A stretch of DNA of 64,000 nt from Alsobacter sp045348435 (GCF_045348435.1 NZ_CP157484.1:1178001-1242000), one strand, 5' to 3'; positions 27,071-36,718 are shown, counted from the first letter of the stretch. Notes: a model not told the origin generated them from the letters alone. A program made the numbers and translations.

Positions 27071-29032
27071 ATGCTAAGGATTGACAGCACAGCGCAGACC
27101 GGCTCGGTCGTCCTGCTTTACGACGCACAGGCGCGCACGTTTGAGATCGGCCGTTGGTCGCCGGCGAACCGCAACTGGTTACGCCCGAGCGGGCTACCCG
27201 TGCTTATCGCGCCGAGCCACTGGACAGGGCTGGACGAGCAGAGCGGCGACATTCGGCCGGCTGCGATCCCGCCTCCGCCTCCCCAGACCGCGCCACGGCC
27301 GTGGCGAAGGGTCCGGCGCGTCGCCATGGCAATCGGTGTGATGGGCTTGGGCGTGGCGGCGCTGCCGCGAGGCGCCGCAGACCTGGGGCTCCGCCCGACA
27401 GCCGCGCCGCCTGCCGGAGCCAAGGGCCAAGCGGCCGGGGAGCAAGGAGCAGCGGTGGTGCGCACCGCGGCGCCCGCCGCTTTCATCGCCGCGATGCAGA
27501 CGGCAGCCCTGCCGCCGCCTCGCCTTCCTGACGCCACGCTTGCTCCCGAAACGGGCGGTCCTTCATCCGGCCCGTCGGCGTCCGCGCCCCCGTCTGGCGA
27601 CGGCCCCCGGCAGGAGCTCGATCTGCTGCGCGAGCGCGTAAAGCAGGCCGAGGCGGCTACCGCCCAGGCGGTGGAGGACCGCGAGCGGGCGCAAGCCGAC
27701 GCGCAGCGCGAGCTGGCCGACGAGCATGCGCTCGGCGAGACGCTGCAGAACCAGATCGCCCGGACCTCAGCGGCGTACACGGTGATTCTTCAAGCCTGGC
27801 GGGCGGCCAGAGACGCTGGCGGCCTCATCGAGTCAACCGACGCGGCGCTCGCGGCCGAGCGCCGGCGGGCGAACGAGGCGGTCGAGGAGGTCGCCGCAGC
27901 GCAGGACACCATCCGACGGCTGGTGAACCGTCTCAAGGTTTCGGCGCCCGTCGAACCGCCGGCGTCCGGGCAGCGCGGCCAAGAGACTGGCCAGGCCGCG
28001 ACGCCTCCGACAGGCGAGATTGGCCCGGCGTCGGCCAGCGGCGGCCTTGAGGCGCACAGATGGCATGGCTCCGCCGCCGCAGGTACAAGCGAGGCGGACG
28101 CTGACGTTGTGTCCGAGGCGGCTTCGCTGCGCGAGGCCCTCGACAGTCAGCGAACGCAGTCCAGCATTCTGGAGGCGGCGCTGCGCGACGTCGCCGACAA
28201 GAATACAGCCGCGCTCGGCTCGGTTCGGGCGGAATTGAACGCCGCCCGCGCCGAGGCGAAGTCCGCACAGGACCATGCGCGCGCTCTGGAGACGGCTTTG
28301 AGGACCGAACGCGAGCGCGCCGACGACGCGTCGGGGCGGATCGCCGCGGCCGAAACGCTGCGAGCGGCTGAGGACGACGCCGAAAAGGCGTCGCTGCGGA
28401 AGCGGAGCGAGGAGCTGCAGAGAGCAACTAGCGCCGCGCTGGAGGAGCGGGAGACTCTGCGCGGCCAGCTCACGGCGGCCACGGCCGCCGCCGACCAGGC
28501 GCAGGAGTTGCTCGCAACTCAGACCGCGCTTGTGGCCGATCTGCGCAAGCAGCGTTCAATGATGGCTGAACAGGTGATCGCGGCCCGGCTTCGGGCGCAG
28601 GATGACGAAGCTGAAGCTGCCCGCCTCCGCGCGGCGTTGGCCGAGGCCACCTCCTTTTCGACCGCATCGGTCAAAGCGGCGAATTCCGCCGACGCTTCTG
28701 CGCGCGACGCGGCGGGCGCAAGAGCGCTCCAACCGGCCGTTCCGCCGGCGTCGCGCGAGCCTGACAAGCTCGTGCAGCGCGCCGTCGAACTCCTGGAGAG
28801 ACGCGACTATTTCGCCGCCCGCCTGCTTCTGGCGCGCGCCGTCGAAAACGGCAATCCGTCGGCCGCCTTCAGGCTGGCGGAGACCTATGACCCTGGCGTG
28901 CTCGCCGTCGCAGGAGCGTTCGGCGTCAAGCCCGACCCGAAACGCGCACGTGAGCTCTACGATGTCGCCGCCAAAGCCGGGGTCGCCGCAGCGCTTGATC
29001 GCTTGCATAATCTCCGCGGCGAGGCGCCTTAG
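27071..29032 (+). CDS. Coiled-coil protein with one membrane segment and a C-terminal Sel1-type repeat region
   Basis: 653 aa. Residues about 1-60 are a short globular head with Trp-rich strands. WRRVRRVAMAIGVMGLGVAAL (about 80-100) is the only good membrane helix. An Ala/Pro linker is followed by about 350 residues of Ala/Glu/Arg-rich coiled coil (about 185-530). The C-terminus (VELLERRDYFAARLLLARAVENG, ... KPDPKRARELYDVAAKAGV) resembles Sel1/TPR-like repeats, which usually bind proteins. I do not recognise a named family. GGGGG is 5 nt before the ATG; a GTG two codons earlier is possible. It is 94 bp after the TAXI gene, so possibly the same transcript. Confidence 0.7.
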   Translation: MLRIDSTAQTGSVVLLYDAQARTFEIGRWSPANRNWLRPSGLPVLIAPSHWTGLDEQSGDIRPAAIPPPPPQTAPRPWRRVRRVAMAIGVMGLGVAALPRGAADLGLRPTAAPPAGAKGQAAGEQGAAVVRTAAPAAFIAAMQTAALPPPRLPDATLAPETGGPSSGPSASAPPSGDGPRQELDLLRERVKQAEAATAQAVEDRERAQADAQRELADEHALGETLQNQIARTSAAYTVILQAWRAARDAGGLIESTDAALAAERRRANEAVEEVAAAQDTIRRLVNRLKVSAPVEPPASGQRGQETGQAATPPTGEIGPASASGGLEAHRWHGSAAAGTSEADADVVSEAASLREALDSQRTQSSILEAALRDVADKNTAALGSVRAELNAARAEAKSAQDHARALETALRTERERADDASGRIAAAETLRAAEDDAEKASLRKRSEELQRATSAALEERETLRGQLTAATAAADQAQELLATQTALVADLRKQRSMMAEQVIAARLRAQDDEAEAARLRAALAEATSFSTASVKAANSADASARDAAGARALQPAVPPASREPDKLVQRAVELLERRDYFAARLLLARAVENGNPSAAFRLAETYDPGVLAVAGAFGVKPDPKRARELYDVAAKAGVAAALDRLHNLRGEAP

Positions 29033-29044
29033 AAGCGATGCATA

Positions 29045-29070
29045 GCGGCGGCATGGAGGTTCGCCGCCGC
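29045..29070 (+). terminator. Hairpin after the coiled-coil gene
   Basis: An 8-bp perfect stem GCGGCGGC/GCCGCCGC with a 10-nt loop lies 13 bp past the stop codon. No proper T tract follows, only ATCGATTTG, so terminator function is moderate at best. Confidence 0.4.
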
Positions 29071-29135
29071 ATCGATTTGTCCGGCACGGCAGATGGAGTC
29101 ATATTCAACGCTGTTTGATGCGGGCCTGATCGCAA

Positions 29136-29210
29136 TGGAGTGTAGCGCAGCGGTAGCGCAGGTGACTGTTAATCACTTGGTCGCAGGTTCGAATCCTGCC
29201 ACTCCAGCCA
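29136..29210 (+). tRNA. tRNA-Asn (anticodon GTT)
   Basis: 75 nt including an encoded CCA. The acceptor stem TGGAGTG pairs with CACTCCA, followed by discriminator G and CCA. The D-arm GCGC...GCGC encloses AGCGGTA. The anticodon arm GGTGA-CTGTTAA-TCACT has anticodon GTT. The T-arm GCAGG-TTCGAAT-CCTGC is perfect. No integrase or attachment duplication was seen next to it. Confidence 0.95.
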
Positions 29211-29295
29211 GCCCAGATTGACCCAAGGCCGGCGTGGCCTGTTGGCCGCTCAACGCGCCATCCAGGGGAGTGCTCCAAGGCCCAGACCGCTCGCC

Positions 29296-29754
29296 CTATG
29301 TCGTATGATGAGTGAGCCAGCGCGCTGCGCTCGGCGACAGGAAGAAACCGCCTCGTGCGATCATGTCGATCGAGGCGATCAGCAACGATACCCCAAGGGA
29401 CGCTGGAAACAGCCCGGACGCTCCCAGCGCGAAGGCGATGATGCTTTCGGCAGGCTCCGGACTGTCGCAGAGCAGCAACACGGGGGCGACAGCGGCGATC
29501 TCGGCGACCATGCGTGAGCCCCCGTTGGGCTGAATTCCGCGGTTCAGGCCAGCGCCGACGTTCATCAAAACCGCGCTTGGACGGTCCTGCTCGTGAGTGG
29601 GCGGGCTCCAAGCGCTGAGTTCACGAATCGCGCGCCAATGGGCGCGGCTGGCCAATGTCATGCACAGACACTCGCGTCGAAACGAGACGGGGTCGATGAC
29701 CCATAGGGTTGCGGCCAGGGAGTCCTCGCTATTCGGCGTTCGCGGATAAACCAT
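29296..29754 (-). CDS. Stand-alone receiver-like protein lacking the phospho-acceptor Asp
   Basis: 152 aa, paralogous to the N-terminal half of the LuxR-type protein just upstream (29878-30687). SFRRECLCMTLA matches ALTRECLSYVLA, and GASGLFPASLGVSLLIASIDMI matches the equivalent GIEGFIPISYAADVVVSTIR region. Where the neighbour has LAILDVATG, this one has AVLMNVGAG, so the candidate phospho-acceptor Asp is Asn. There is no helix-turn-helix. GAGGAG 7-8 nt upstream fixes the start at MVYPRTP. It may titrate or modulate the LuxR partner; that is inference. Confidence 0.6.
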   Translation of the reverse strand: MVYPRTPNSEDSLAATLWVIDPVSFRRECLCMTLASRAHWRAIRELSAWSPPTHEQDRPSAVLMNVGAGLNRGIQPNGGSRMVAEIAAVAPVLLLCDSPEPAESIIAFALGASGLFPASLGVSLLIASIDMIARGGFFLSPSAARWLTHHTT

Positions 29755-29877
29755 CGAAGCGCTCCTCGGTTGGACGCAGTCAGCGTTTTTGAGGCGGCCA
29801 GCGTGGAGAGTGCGCCGGTCCGCCAAAAGCGCCTTAGGATCGCAGGAGCTACGGTGCGATGAACCATCCGCGCCGCG

Positions 29878-30687
29878 CTAAGACGTCGCTGACGTCGTTT
29901 CCCAACGCGACGACCTCGCCGCCCATGTAAACTCCGCGTCTCGAAACCCGCCGGCCCTCTCCGCCAAGTCCAACAGCGCGACCTGGGTCCGATTTCTAAG
30001 ATTGAACTTCCGCATGATGTTTCGGATATGAACCTTCACGGTGCTTTCGGATATGTGAAGTTCGTATGCGATCCGCTTGTTCTGCTGACCCTCGCGCAGA
30101 TGGCGGACCACCTCGCATTCGCGGGCGGTCAAACACTCGTGGCCGCCACCCTGCGGCGCAGGCATTGCGGCCCGCTCGCTTGTGCTCGCGATCGGCGCGT
30201 CCGCCCTCGGCGAGCCCGCGCCGTGTGGCAGAAAGTTTCCGCCCAAAGCGATCAGCCGGATGGTGGAGACCACGACGTCGGCTGCGTAGGAGATCGGGAT
30301 GAAGCCTTCGATCCTCAGCCTGTGCAGGCGTCGAACGAGGTCCGGATCGGGATCGGGACCGCCGAGAAGGACCAGCGCTCGGCACGATGACCGACTGCGG
30401 ATTTCGGCGACCGCGTTTGCGATCTGGTCAGGGTCGAGGCTGCCTGTGGCGACGTCCAGGATCGCGAGTTCGGCGGGCACGGCGACGTCCTTCACGCGGG
30501 CGACCGCGCTAATGTCGTCGGCCAAACCGTTGCCCGCCAATACATAACTCAAGCACTCGCGAGTCAGCGCGCTTTCGGCGACGATGACGAGGCCGCTTAA
30601 CAGAGCTGGCGCGAATGAACTCAGCGCCGGCGTGCCCCCTGCGCCGTGCGCGCGTCCTCCAACGGGGGGTGAAAGCCATTGACTCAT
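29878..30687 (-). CDS. LuxR-family response regulator
   Basis: Transcription factor of 269 aa. Residues about 25-150 are a receiver-like domain (GLVIVAESALTRECLSYVL, LAILDVATG with a candidate Asp). A linker is followed by a C-terminal LuxR/NarL helix-turn-helix: LTARECEVVRHLREGQQNKR, then ELHISESTVKVHIRNIMRKF (about 195-250). GGGAGG lies 6 nt before the ATG. It follows the efflux operon by 25 bp and is likely co-transcribed, making it a candidate regulator of efflux. No cognate histidine kinase is in the operon. Confidence 0.85.
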   Translation of the reverse strand: MSQWLSPPVGGRAHGAGGTPALSSFAPALLSGLVIVAESALTRECLSYVLAGNGLADDISAVARVKDVAVPAELAILDVATGSLDPDQIANAVAEIRSRSSCRALVLLGGPDPDPDLVRRLHRLRIEGFIPISYAADVVVSTIRLIALGGNFLPHGAGSPRADAPIASTSERAAMPAPQGGGHECLTARECEVVRHLREGQQNKRIAYELHISESTVKVHIRNIMRKFNLRNRTQVALLDLAERAGGFRDAEFTWAARSSRWETTSATS

Positions 30688-30712
30688 CGCATGCCTCCCT
30701 TGTTGAGGTAGG

Positions 30713-31930
30713 TCAGGACTTCAGCGCTTCGACGGGTTCGACCTTGGATGCGCGATGCGCCGGGTAGAAACCGAAAAACAGGCCGACCAGCCCAGAAAAG
30801 CCCAGGGATAGAACGATCGACTCGATGCTGACGCTTGTCGGCCATCCCGCCGTGCTGGAGATGACCGAAGCCGAGGCGCCGCCGATCAGGCTTCCAAGAA
30901 CGCCCCCAGTGAGGCACAGCACAAAGGCTTCGCAGAGGAACTGCTTGCGGATGTCGCCCCCGCGGGCCCCTACGGCCCGGCGGATGCCGATCTCCCGGGT
31001 TCGTTCGGTGACCGAGACGATCATGATGTTCATGATGCTGACGCCGCCGACGAGCAACGACACTGAGGCTATGGCGGCCAGCAAAAGGGCGATCGTTTGG
31101 GTCGCGCCGCGCTGCGCCGTGATCGCCGCCGCCGGGTCCGTCACCTGAAAATCGCTGGGCAGATCGTCCCTGATCCGGTGGCGCTCGCGCAGCAGCTCCT
31201 CGATTTCGCGGCGGGCCTGGGGCAAGGCCTCGTCGGACGTCACCTTAACCAGGATGTAGGCCACCGCGTCCCGGTTAACCTCGCTGGCCGCGCCCAGGAA
31301 ACGCAGCTTGGCGGTTGCGATCGGTACGAACACGACGTCGTCCTGGTCCTGACCTTTCGGCTTGAGCTGGCCAATGACCTCAAAGGGCACGTTAAGAATC
31401 CTAATCTGACGGCCGATCGCATTTTGATCGCCAAACAGCTCCTTGGCTGTTGTGCTGCCAAGGATAGCGACCTTGCTCGCCGCCGACTCCTCCTCCCGGT
31501 AGAAGGAGCGTCCGGCCGAAATCGGCCAGTCGCGGACGATGAAGTGACTGGCCGTCGTGCCGTTGATCACCGTATTCCAGTTCTTGTTGTCGCGAACGAT
31601 CTGCGCCTGGCCGGAGACTGAGGGCGCGGCCGCACGAACCTGGGTGGTCTTGACCACGATGGCGTCAGCGTCCGACTGGGTCAGACTCTGGCGCGAGCCC
31701 GCCTTCATGGTGACGCCGCCCTGACGGCTTGCGCCAGGCACGATCATCAGGACATTGGCCCCGAGCGCGCGGATCTGCTCGGCCACCTTGGCCTGGGCGC
31801 CGGCGCCGATGGCCAAGACGGTGACGACTGAGGCCACGCCGATCGTGACGCCGAGCATCGTCAAGCAGCTCCTGAGCGCGTTCACCCGCAACGCGACGAA
31901 AGCGGTCAACAGGGCGTCGGCGAGGGTCAT
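30713..31930 (-). CDS. MacB-type ABC transporter permease (FtsX-like)
   Basis: Inner-membrane subunit of a mechanotransmission-type exporter. TM1 is near the N-terminus (SCLTMLGVTIGVASVVTVLAIG), followed by a large periplasmic domain (MacB_PCD, about 45-250). Three C-terminal helices carry the FtsX signature (NIMIVSVTERTREIGIRRAVGA). 405 aa is normal for a permease separate from its ATPase. The start overlaps the ATPase stop (ATGA), giving coupled translation. Confidence 0.9.
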   Translation of the reverse strand: MTLADALLTAFVALRVNALRSCLTMLGVTIGVASVVTVLAIGAGAQAKVAEQIRALGANVLMIVPGASRQGGVTMKAGSRQSLTQSDADAIVVKTTQVRAAAPSVSGQAQIVRDNKNWNTVINGTTASHFIVRDWPISAGRSFYREEESAASKVAILGSTTAKELFGDQNAIGRQIRILNVPFEVIGQLKPKGQDQDDVVFVPIATAKLRFLGAASEVNRDAVAYILVKVTSDEALPQARREIEELLRERHRIRDDLPSDFQVTDPAAAITAQRGATQTIALLLAAIASVSLLVGGVSIMNIMIVSVTERTREIGIRRAVGARGGDIRKQFLCEAFVLCLTGGVLGSLIGGASASVISSTAGWPTSVSIESIVLSLGFSGLVGLFFGFYPAHRASKVEPVEALKS

Positions 31931-32652
31931 GACGACGCCTCGCTGCGGGACAGGAGACGGATATTCGGCGCGGCCGCTGCGCCGCTGTCCTCGGTGATCG
32001 CGCCATCTTTGATCCGCAAGATCCGGTCGGCGTGGCGGGCGATGTCGGGATCATGCGTGATCATGACGATGGTGCGGCCCGCGTCGATCAGAGTGCGGAA
32101 CAGGTCCATGATCTGCAGGCCGGTGCGGCTGTCGAGTGCGCCGGTGGGTTCGTCGGCGAGGATGAGGTCCGGCTCACCCACCAGCGCGCGGGCGATGGCG
32201 ACCCGCTGCTGCTCGCCGCCGGAAAGCTGCGACGGCCAGTGCGTGGTCCTGTGGCTCATGCCGACGATGTCGAGGGCTTTCTTGGCGCGGTCATGGCGCT
32301 GCGCCCGGGAGCCGCCGGCGTAGATGAGGGGCAAGGCCACGTTGTCGAGCACATTGGTGCGCCCCAAAAGATTATAAGCTTGGAAAATGAAGCCGATCAC
32401 CTGGCGGCGAAGACCAGCGAGCTCATCGTCGCTCAACCGGGTGACCTCATGGCCGGCGATGTCGAGCCGCCCGGAGCTCGGGCGGTCGAGCAGTCCCATG
32501 ATGTTCATCAGGGTGCTTTTCCCCGAGCCGGACGGTCCCATGATGGCCATGAACTCGTTGCGGGCGACCGCAAAGGTCACGCCTCGCAGGGCTGGAACTT
32601 GGGCGCCCGCCGACCCAAACACGCGGTGAATGTTGCTGGCGACAAGAAGCAT
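31927..32652 (-). CDS. MacB/LolD-type ABC transporter ATP-binding protein
   Basis: ATPase with Walker A GPSGSGKST, Q-loop FIFQAYNLL, signature LSGGEQQRVAIARAL and Walker B LILADEPTGALDS, followed by the switch histidine in MITHD. It powers the permease encoded directly downstream. The start is set at MLLVASN, which follows the adaptor stop by about 8 nt with GAGGG upstream; an ATG ten codons earlier would overlap the adaptor gene. 241 aa is normal. Confidence 0.92.
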   Translation of the reverse strand: MLLVASNIHRVFGSAGAQVPALRGVTFAVARNEFMAIMGPSGSGKSTLMNIMGLLDRPSSGRLDIAGHEVTRLSDDELAGLRRQVIGFIFQAYNLLGRTNVLDNVALPLIYAGGSRAQRHDRAKKALDIVGMSHRTTHWPSQLSGGEQQRVAIARALVGEPDLILADEPTGALDSRTGLQIMDLFRTLIDAGRTIVMITHDPDIARHADRILRIKDGAITEDSGAAAAPNIRLLSRSEASS

Positions 32653-32659
32653 GGGACCC

Positions 32660-34075
32660 TCAAAAGCCGATGCGAACTCCAAAAATCCGGCGTTCGGCGG
32701 GTTTGCTCGCTTCTCCCACAGCGACGCGGTCGCCCTCGGTCAGATTGCCGCGCAGCACGGCGATCTGGTCGGCCGAGTTGGCGCCGGTGGAGACGGGCAC
32801 CGGCCGGAGTTGACCGTCAGCCTGCACGACCCAGACCGAGGACCCGGCGCGGCTGCCCGGAACGCCCACGCTGGCCTCGCGCTTGGGGCTGTAGCGCAGG
32901 GCGGCGGTTGGGATCTTCAAGACTTCATCGCTTTGCTTGACGGTGATGCGCACCAGTGCGGTCATTCCGGGCAGCAGCAGTCCGCGGTCGTTGTTGGTGC
33001 GCAGGACGACCGTATAGGTTACGACGTTCTGGTTGACCTGAGGCGCCTTGCGCACCTGTCTGACCAGCGCGTCGAACTTCATGTCCGGGTGAGCGTCGAC
33101 CGTGAAGCTGGCCCGCTGACCGGCCTTGATCTTGCCGATGTCGGTTTCGTCGACCCGGGCGTGGATTTCCATTTCGCTGAGATCTTGAGCGATGGTGAAG
33201 ACGGGCCGCGCCTCCAGGCCAATGGCGATGGTCTGCCCTTCATTGATGGCCCGCCCGACTACGACGCCGTGTATCGGCGAGCGCAGCGTGGTCCGGTCGA
33301 GATCGATGGTCGCGACTTTGAGCGCCGCCTGGCGTTGCGGGACGGCCGCGAGAGCCTGGGTCAGCTCGGCCTCCAACCGTCGGACGTCCACCTCTGCGCC
33401 CGAGACCGCGAAATTGTTCAACGCGATCACGGCCTGAGCCTCGCGCAGCGCCGCTTTGGCGGAGGCGAGCTGGGTTTGGCTCTCGTCCACGCTGGCGACA
33501 GACGCAGCGTCCCGGGCCCGGAGCGTCAGCTTGCGTTGCACATCGCGGTCGGCGGCGTCGAAACGGACCTGGGCGTTCTCCAGCTTAGCCTGCAGGACGG
33601 CGCGTTGCGCACGGGCGTCCTGAAGGTCGATCTGAGCTCGTTCGAACCGCGCTTGCTGGATGCGCACATTGGCCTGCGCGATCTCCAGCGCGGCGCGTCC
33701 TTCGTCAACGCGGGCGCGATAGCTGCGCTGGTCGAGCTGCGCAAGCACCTGGCCCTGGCTGACCTCGTCGTTGAAATCGACAAAAAGCTTGGAGACTTCG
33801 CCGGGCAGCTGCGAGCCGAGATCAACGGTGACCACCGCTTGCAGCGCGCCTGTCATGGTCACCACCTGCTCGATGGCGCCGCGCTCGACGGGGGCCGTCA
33901 GAATGTCCGGCTCCGCCTGGGGTGGGCTGGTCATGTCCCCGGTCCGGGCCAGTCCTTTGCGGATCGGCTCCAGCGAGATATCGCCGAGCGAGCCGGACAG
34001 AAATTCGCCGCTGAGCGTCAGCAGCAGAGTGCATGCCCCTAAGACGAGTAGCGAGTAAGCTGTCCCTCTGTGCAC
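32660..34075 (-). CDS. Periplasmic adaptor protein of the MacA/HlyD (RND-MFP) family
   Basis: It bridges the ABC exporter to an outer-membrane channel. One N-terminal hydrophobic segment (SLLVLGACTLLLTLSG) anchors it. The lipoyl/barrel-sandwich half LGSQLPGEVSKLFVDFNDEVSQGQVLAQLD (about 85-115) is followed by an alpha-hairpin of about 130 residues, then TTLRSPIHGVVVGRAINEGQ and a beta-barrel domain. GTG start with GGGGA 6 nt upstream. It is the first gene of the operon adaptor-ATPase-permease-LuxR. No TolC-like partner is nearby. Confidence 0.9.
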   Translation of the reverse strand: MHRGTAYSLLVLGACTLLLTLSGEFLSGSLGDISLEPIRKGLARTGDMTSPPQAEPDILTAPVERGAIEQVVTMTGALQAVVTVDLGSQLPGEVSKLFVDFNDEVSQGQVLAQLDQRSYRARVDEGRAALEIAQANVRIQQARFERAQIDLQDARAQRAVLQAKLENAQVRFDAADRDVQRKLTLRARDAASVASVDESQTQLASAKAALREAQAVIALNNFAVSGAEVDVRRLEAELTQALAAVPQRQAALKVATIDLDRTTLRSPIHGVVVGRAINEGQTIAIGLEARPVFTIAQDLSEMEIHARVDETDIGKIKAGQRASFTVDAHPDMKFDALVRQVRKAPQVNQNVVTYTVVLRTNNDRGLLLPGMTALVRITVKQSDEVLKIPTAALRYSPKREASVGVPGSRAGSSVWVVQADGQLRPVPVSTGANSADQIAVLRGNLTEGDRVAVGEASKPAERRIFGVRIGF

Positions 34076-35021
34076 AATGATCCCCGTTCACCAACGTTGA
34101 ACTGTAATCGATTGTCATGGGGAGGCGATCGCCCCGTCATACGCACGCGCGAGGCGGGACGGTGTGACCCAATTTAGATGTTTATGGCGGTTTTACTTGG
34201 CTTATTTCTTGTGCCCTCCAAGGAGGGTGTAGCAGCGTAATTCCGAGTAATCCATGGTTCAATACGCTGAACGTGGTAGGGCCAGGTTCGTTCGTTGAAG
34301 GAAGTGATACTGAATACAGCCTTCAGGAAACAGGAACAGGGCTAAAGCGTTCTTAAGACGGGCTAATTGTCGGAACCATAGTCGTCCAGCCCAGACATGC
34401 GGAACTGCGAGTGCCCAGTCGAACTAGCCCATCAGAACTGGCCAAGCTGGAGCCAGCGCGCTCTGGCCCGGCTTTGACGGTGCGCAAAGGTGCGGACATG
34501 TCCCTGGCAGGTCGGCTATTAAGGCTCGGCGAAACAGAGTCCACCTGGAGTCCGCCGTTCATGCTCCGCGGGCGCGAGGCCACGCGAGCCCATCTCTCCA
34601 ATTTGGGCGAAACGCCTGGCACTGCTCGCCGCCGGTCCGCACTAGGGGGCGGTGCGAAACCAACACTGGCGTCGGGGTTAGTCGGGGGGTGCGGATGACG
34701 GCGCCATCCTCCGTCGGCGTCACGTCGTTTTGGCTAAGCCAAAGGGAGCCCTTCAGGGCTCATGCTGCCCCTGTTCCATCCTCGCCCCCTGTAAGCGGAA
34801 CGCGGCCGCACAGCCGTCGATATTTAGCGCTTGAGGGAGGGAAAAGATCGCTGCCGCCCTGCGGTCAGCTCTTGGCGGTTGGGCCGAGGGCGATCGGGGC
34901 GCGGTTCTGGGCCGCAGCGAAGCCTCCTGCAGCGACAGCCGGCCTTCGGCCGTTCCGCTGCAGACGCAGGGCCGTGGCGCATGCATCAGCGGCCGGCTCC
35001 TCCCGCCCGCCCGTGCCTTCC

Positions 35022-35190
35022 CGTCGGACGGATCCTGCACCAGGATCGCCGTGATCAGATAGCCGGAGATGACAAAGAATACGTCCAAGCCGACCAAACC
35101 GCCGCCTGCCAGCTCTACGCCCGCATGGAACAGGACCATGGCGATCGCCGCGACGGCCCGGAGGTCATCCATGTCGGGTCGGTGCCGCGT
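35022..35190 (-). pseudogene. N-terminal fragment of an acyltransferase-3 (OafA-like) gene
   Basis: Reading leftward, the frame gives HRPDMDDLRAVAAIAMVLFH, then GGLVGLDVFFVISGYLITAI, which are the first catalytic helix and second helix of acyltransferase-3 proteins (normally about 350-650 aa). The similarity stops after roughly 55 residues at ILVQDPSDG, and an in-frame stop lies not far upstream. These proteins O-acetylate surface sugars, so this may be a lost modification gene. Only a remnant survives. Confidence 0.75.
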
Positions 35191-35708
35191 GGCGGGCCGA
35201 TCGCCCTCACAGAGTCGGTGTCACGCCGTCCAGCTTGCAATTCCGCTGTCAGCACGAAACGCCGCTTGCGCCTCGCTCGCCATCGTGGAGGACGGCTCCC
35301 GCCGACAATGACGGCTCACCGGTCCCCATTCAAGGCCCAGCTGGCAGGCTCGGTCAGGCCTCTACACCAGTCAGGCCTGCGCACCAGCGCCTGCCGGCGC
35401 GTGCAATCGCCCCGACGCCCGGACCGACCAGCCGGGCCCATGCGCGAAGTGGCCGATGGGCGGCGGCGCCTCCGCCGGTGCGACAGCCCCGCGCCAGCCA
35501 GCCCCCGCAAGCGCGCTGTCAGATTGGCGACACATCCCGCCCGCAGCGCTGAGGCCAAGCGGAGAGGACCAGTTTCGAAGCGGTAAGACCCGTCCGCGGT
35601 CGCCGCGATGCTACCCGGGCGCTGGGTCGCAGGCCACACCTCCGGTCCTGCGACGGCGCGCGGCTTGTCGAGGACCTGCGCGATGAGCCGACGCAACAAA
35701 CATCGTGC

Positions 35709-35734
35709 AGCGCCCCGCGCGGGCGCGGGGCGCT
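35709..35734 (-). terminator. Strong GC hairpin downstream of the first Asn-Gly repeat gene
   Basis: Inverted repeat AGCGCCCCGCGC/GCGCGGGGCGCT (12 nt arms, 2-nt centre, so about 10 usable base pairs). It lies about 65 bp past the end of the leftward gene 35799-36233. No T tract is adjacent, but TGTTTGTTG follows on the minus strand. Confidence 0.55.
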
Positions 35735-35798
35735 CGGTTGGGGACTGGGGTCGTCAGGCCGCCTGACCCTTTGCGCGGCGCAGAACGCTAACTTCCCA

Positions 35799-36233
35799 CT
35801 AGGGCGTGGTGTTGCCGTTGCCGTTGAGATTGCCGTTGAAGGCGCCGGTGTTGTTGTTTCCGTTATTGAGGCCGCCGTTGAGATTGCCGTTGAAGGCACC
35901 GGTGTTGTTGTTTCCGCTGGTGGAGCTCGTGTTGCCGAGGCCATTGAAGGCGCCGACATTGCCAGTGCCGCCATTGGCGTAACCCCAATTGCCGTTCGTT
36001 TGAGGCGCGCCGTTGCCGTTTCCATTGCCATTGCCGTTGCCGGAGCCGGTGTTGTTGTTGCCGTTTCGATTTCCGTTGAACAGCCCGATATTGCCGTTGC
36101 CGTTGCCGTTGCCGCTGCCGATGCTGAGCGCCAACTGAACTCCCGTCATCTTGCCGGGCCTTTTAATTGGCGCGGCGTCCACCGCGGCTGTCATGACGGC
36201 CGTGCAGCCCAACATAAGGATAAGCGTCTTCAT
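35799..36233 (-). CDS. Exported Asn-Gly repeat protein 1
   Basis: 144 aa. The signal peptide (MKTLILMLGCTAVMTAAVDA, cleavage near DAAP) is followed by a domain made almost only of Asn and Gly. Units such as NIGLFNGNRNGNN, NVGAFNGLGN and NNTGAFNGNLN recur, with the hydrophobic pair of GAF/GLF at a fixed spot in each unit. The regular spacing suggests a solenoid or stacked beta structure in which Asn side chains could form ladders. No named family is recognised; the NxGxxN spacing recalls mycobacterial MPTR repeats without other likeness. GGGAGG lies 6 nt before the ATG. It is one of four such genes in 3.6 kb. Confidence 0.75.
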   Translation of the reverse strand: MKTLILMLGCTAVMTAAVDAAPIKRPGKMTGVQLALSIGSGNGNGNGNIGLFNGNRNGNNNTGSGNGNGNGNGNGAPQTNGNWGYANGGTGNVGAFNGLGNTSSTSGNNNTGAFNGNLNGGLNNGNNNTGAFNGNLNGNGNTTP

Positions 36234-36304
36234 TGCATCCTCCCATCGCGGGTTCGCCCTAGCGTCGCGCGGTTTGCGCCCGGAGCCGCCCGGGCCTTCA
36301 CGCA

Positions 36305-36336
36305 GCTATGCCGCCTTCCACCGAGGGCGGCATAGC
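36305..36336 (-). terminator. Hairpin downstream of the second Asn-Gly repeat gene
   Basis: Perfect 11-bp inverted repeat GCTATGCCGCC/GGCGGCATAGC with a 10-nt loop, about 30 bp past the stop of the leftward gene 36368-36718. No clear T tract. It may also insulate the two repeat genes from each other. Confidence 0.6.
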
Positions 36337-36367
36337 GAACGCTCTGAAGCTGTGCGGCGTCTGCGGC

Positions 36368-36718
<351 letters not shown>

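Larger units (their letters stand above)
34076..35798. other. 1.7-kb gene-poor stretch with one gene fragment
   Basis: Six frames show only short ORFs without recognisable motifs, apart from the acyltransferase-3 fragment listed separately. The first 300 bp (34080-34340) are distinctly AT-richer and probably contain the promoter of the MacA-like operon. The rest looks like decayed coding sequence on a GC-rich background. Confidence 0.5.

Noticed and set aside
29136..29210. tRNA-Asn as an integration site for a genomic island
   Set aside because: No integrase gene and no repeated tRNA 3' end was seen nearby.
29105..29611. Minus-strand frame containing GRIRTCDQVINSHLRYRCAT
   Set aside because: This peptide is the classic mistranslation of a tRNA gene; the sequence is tRNA-Asn.
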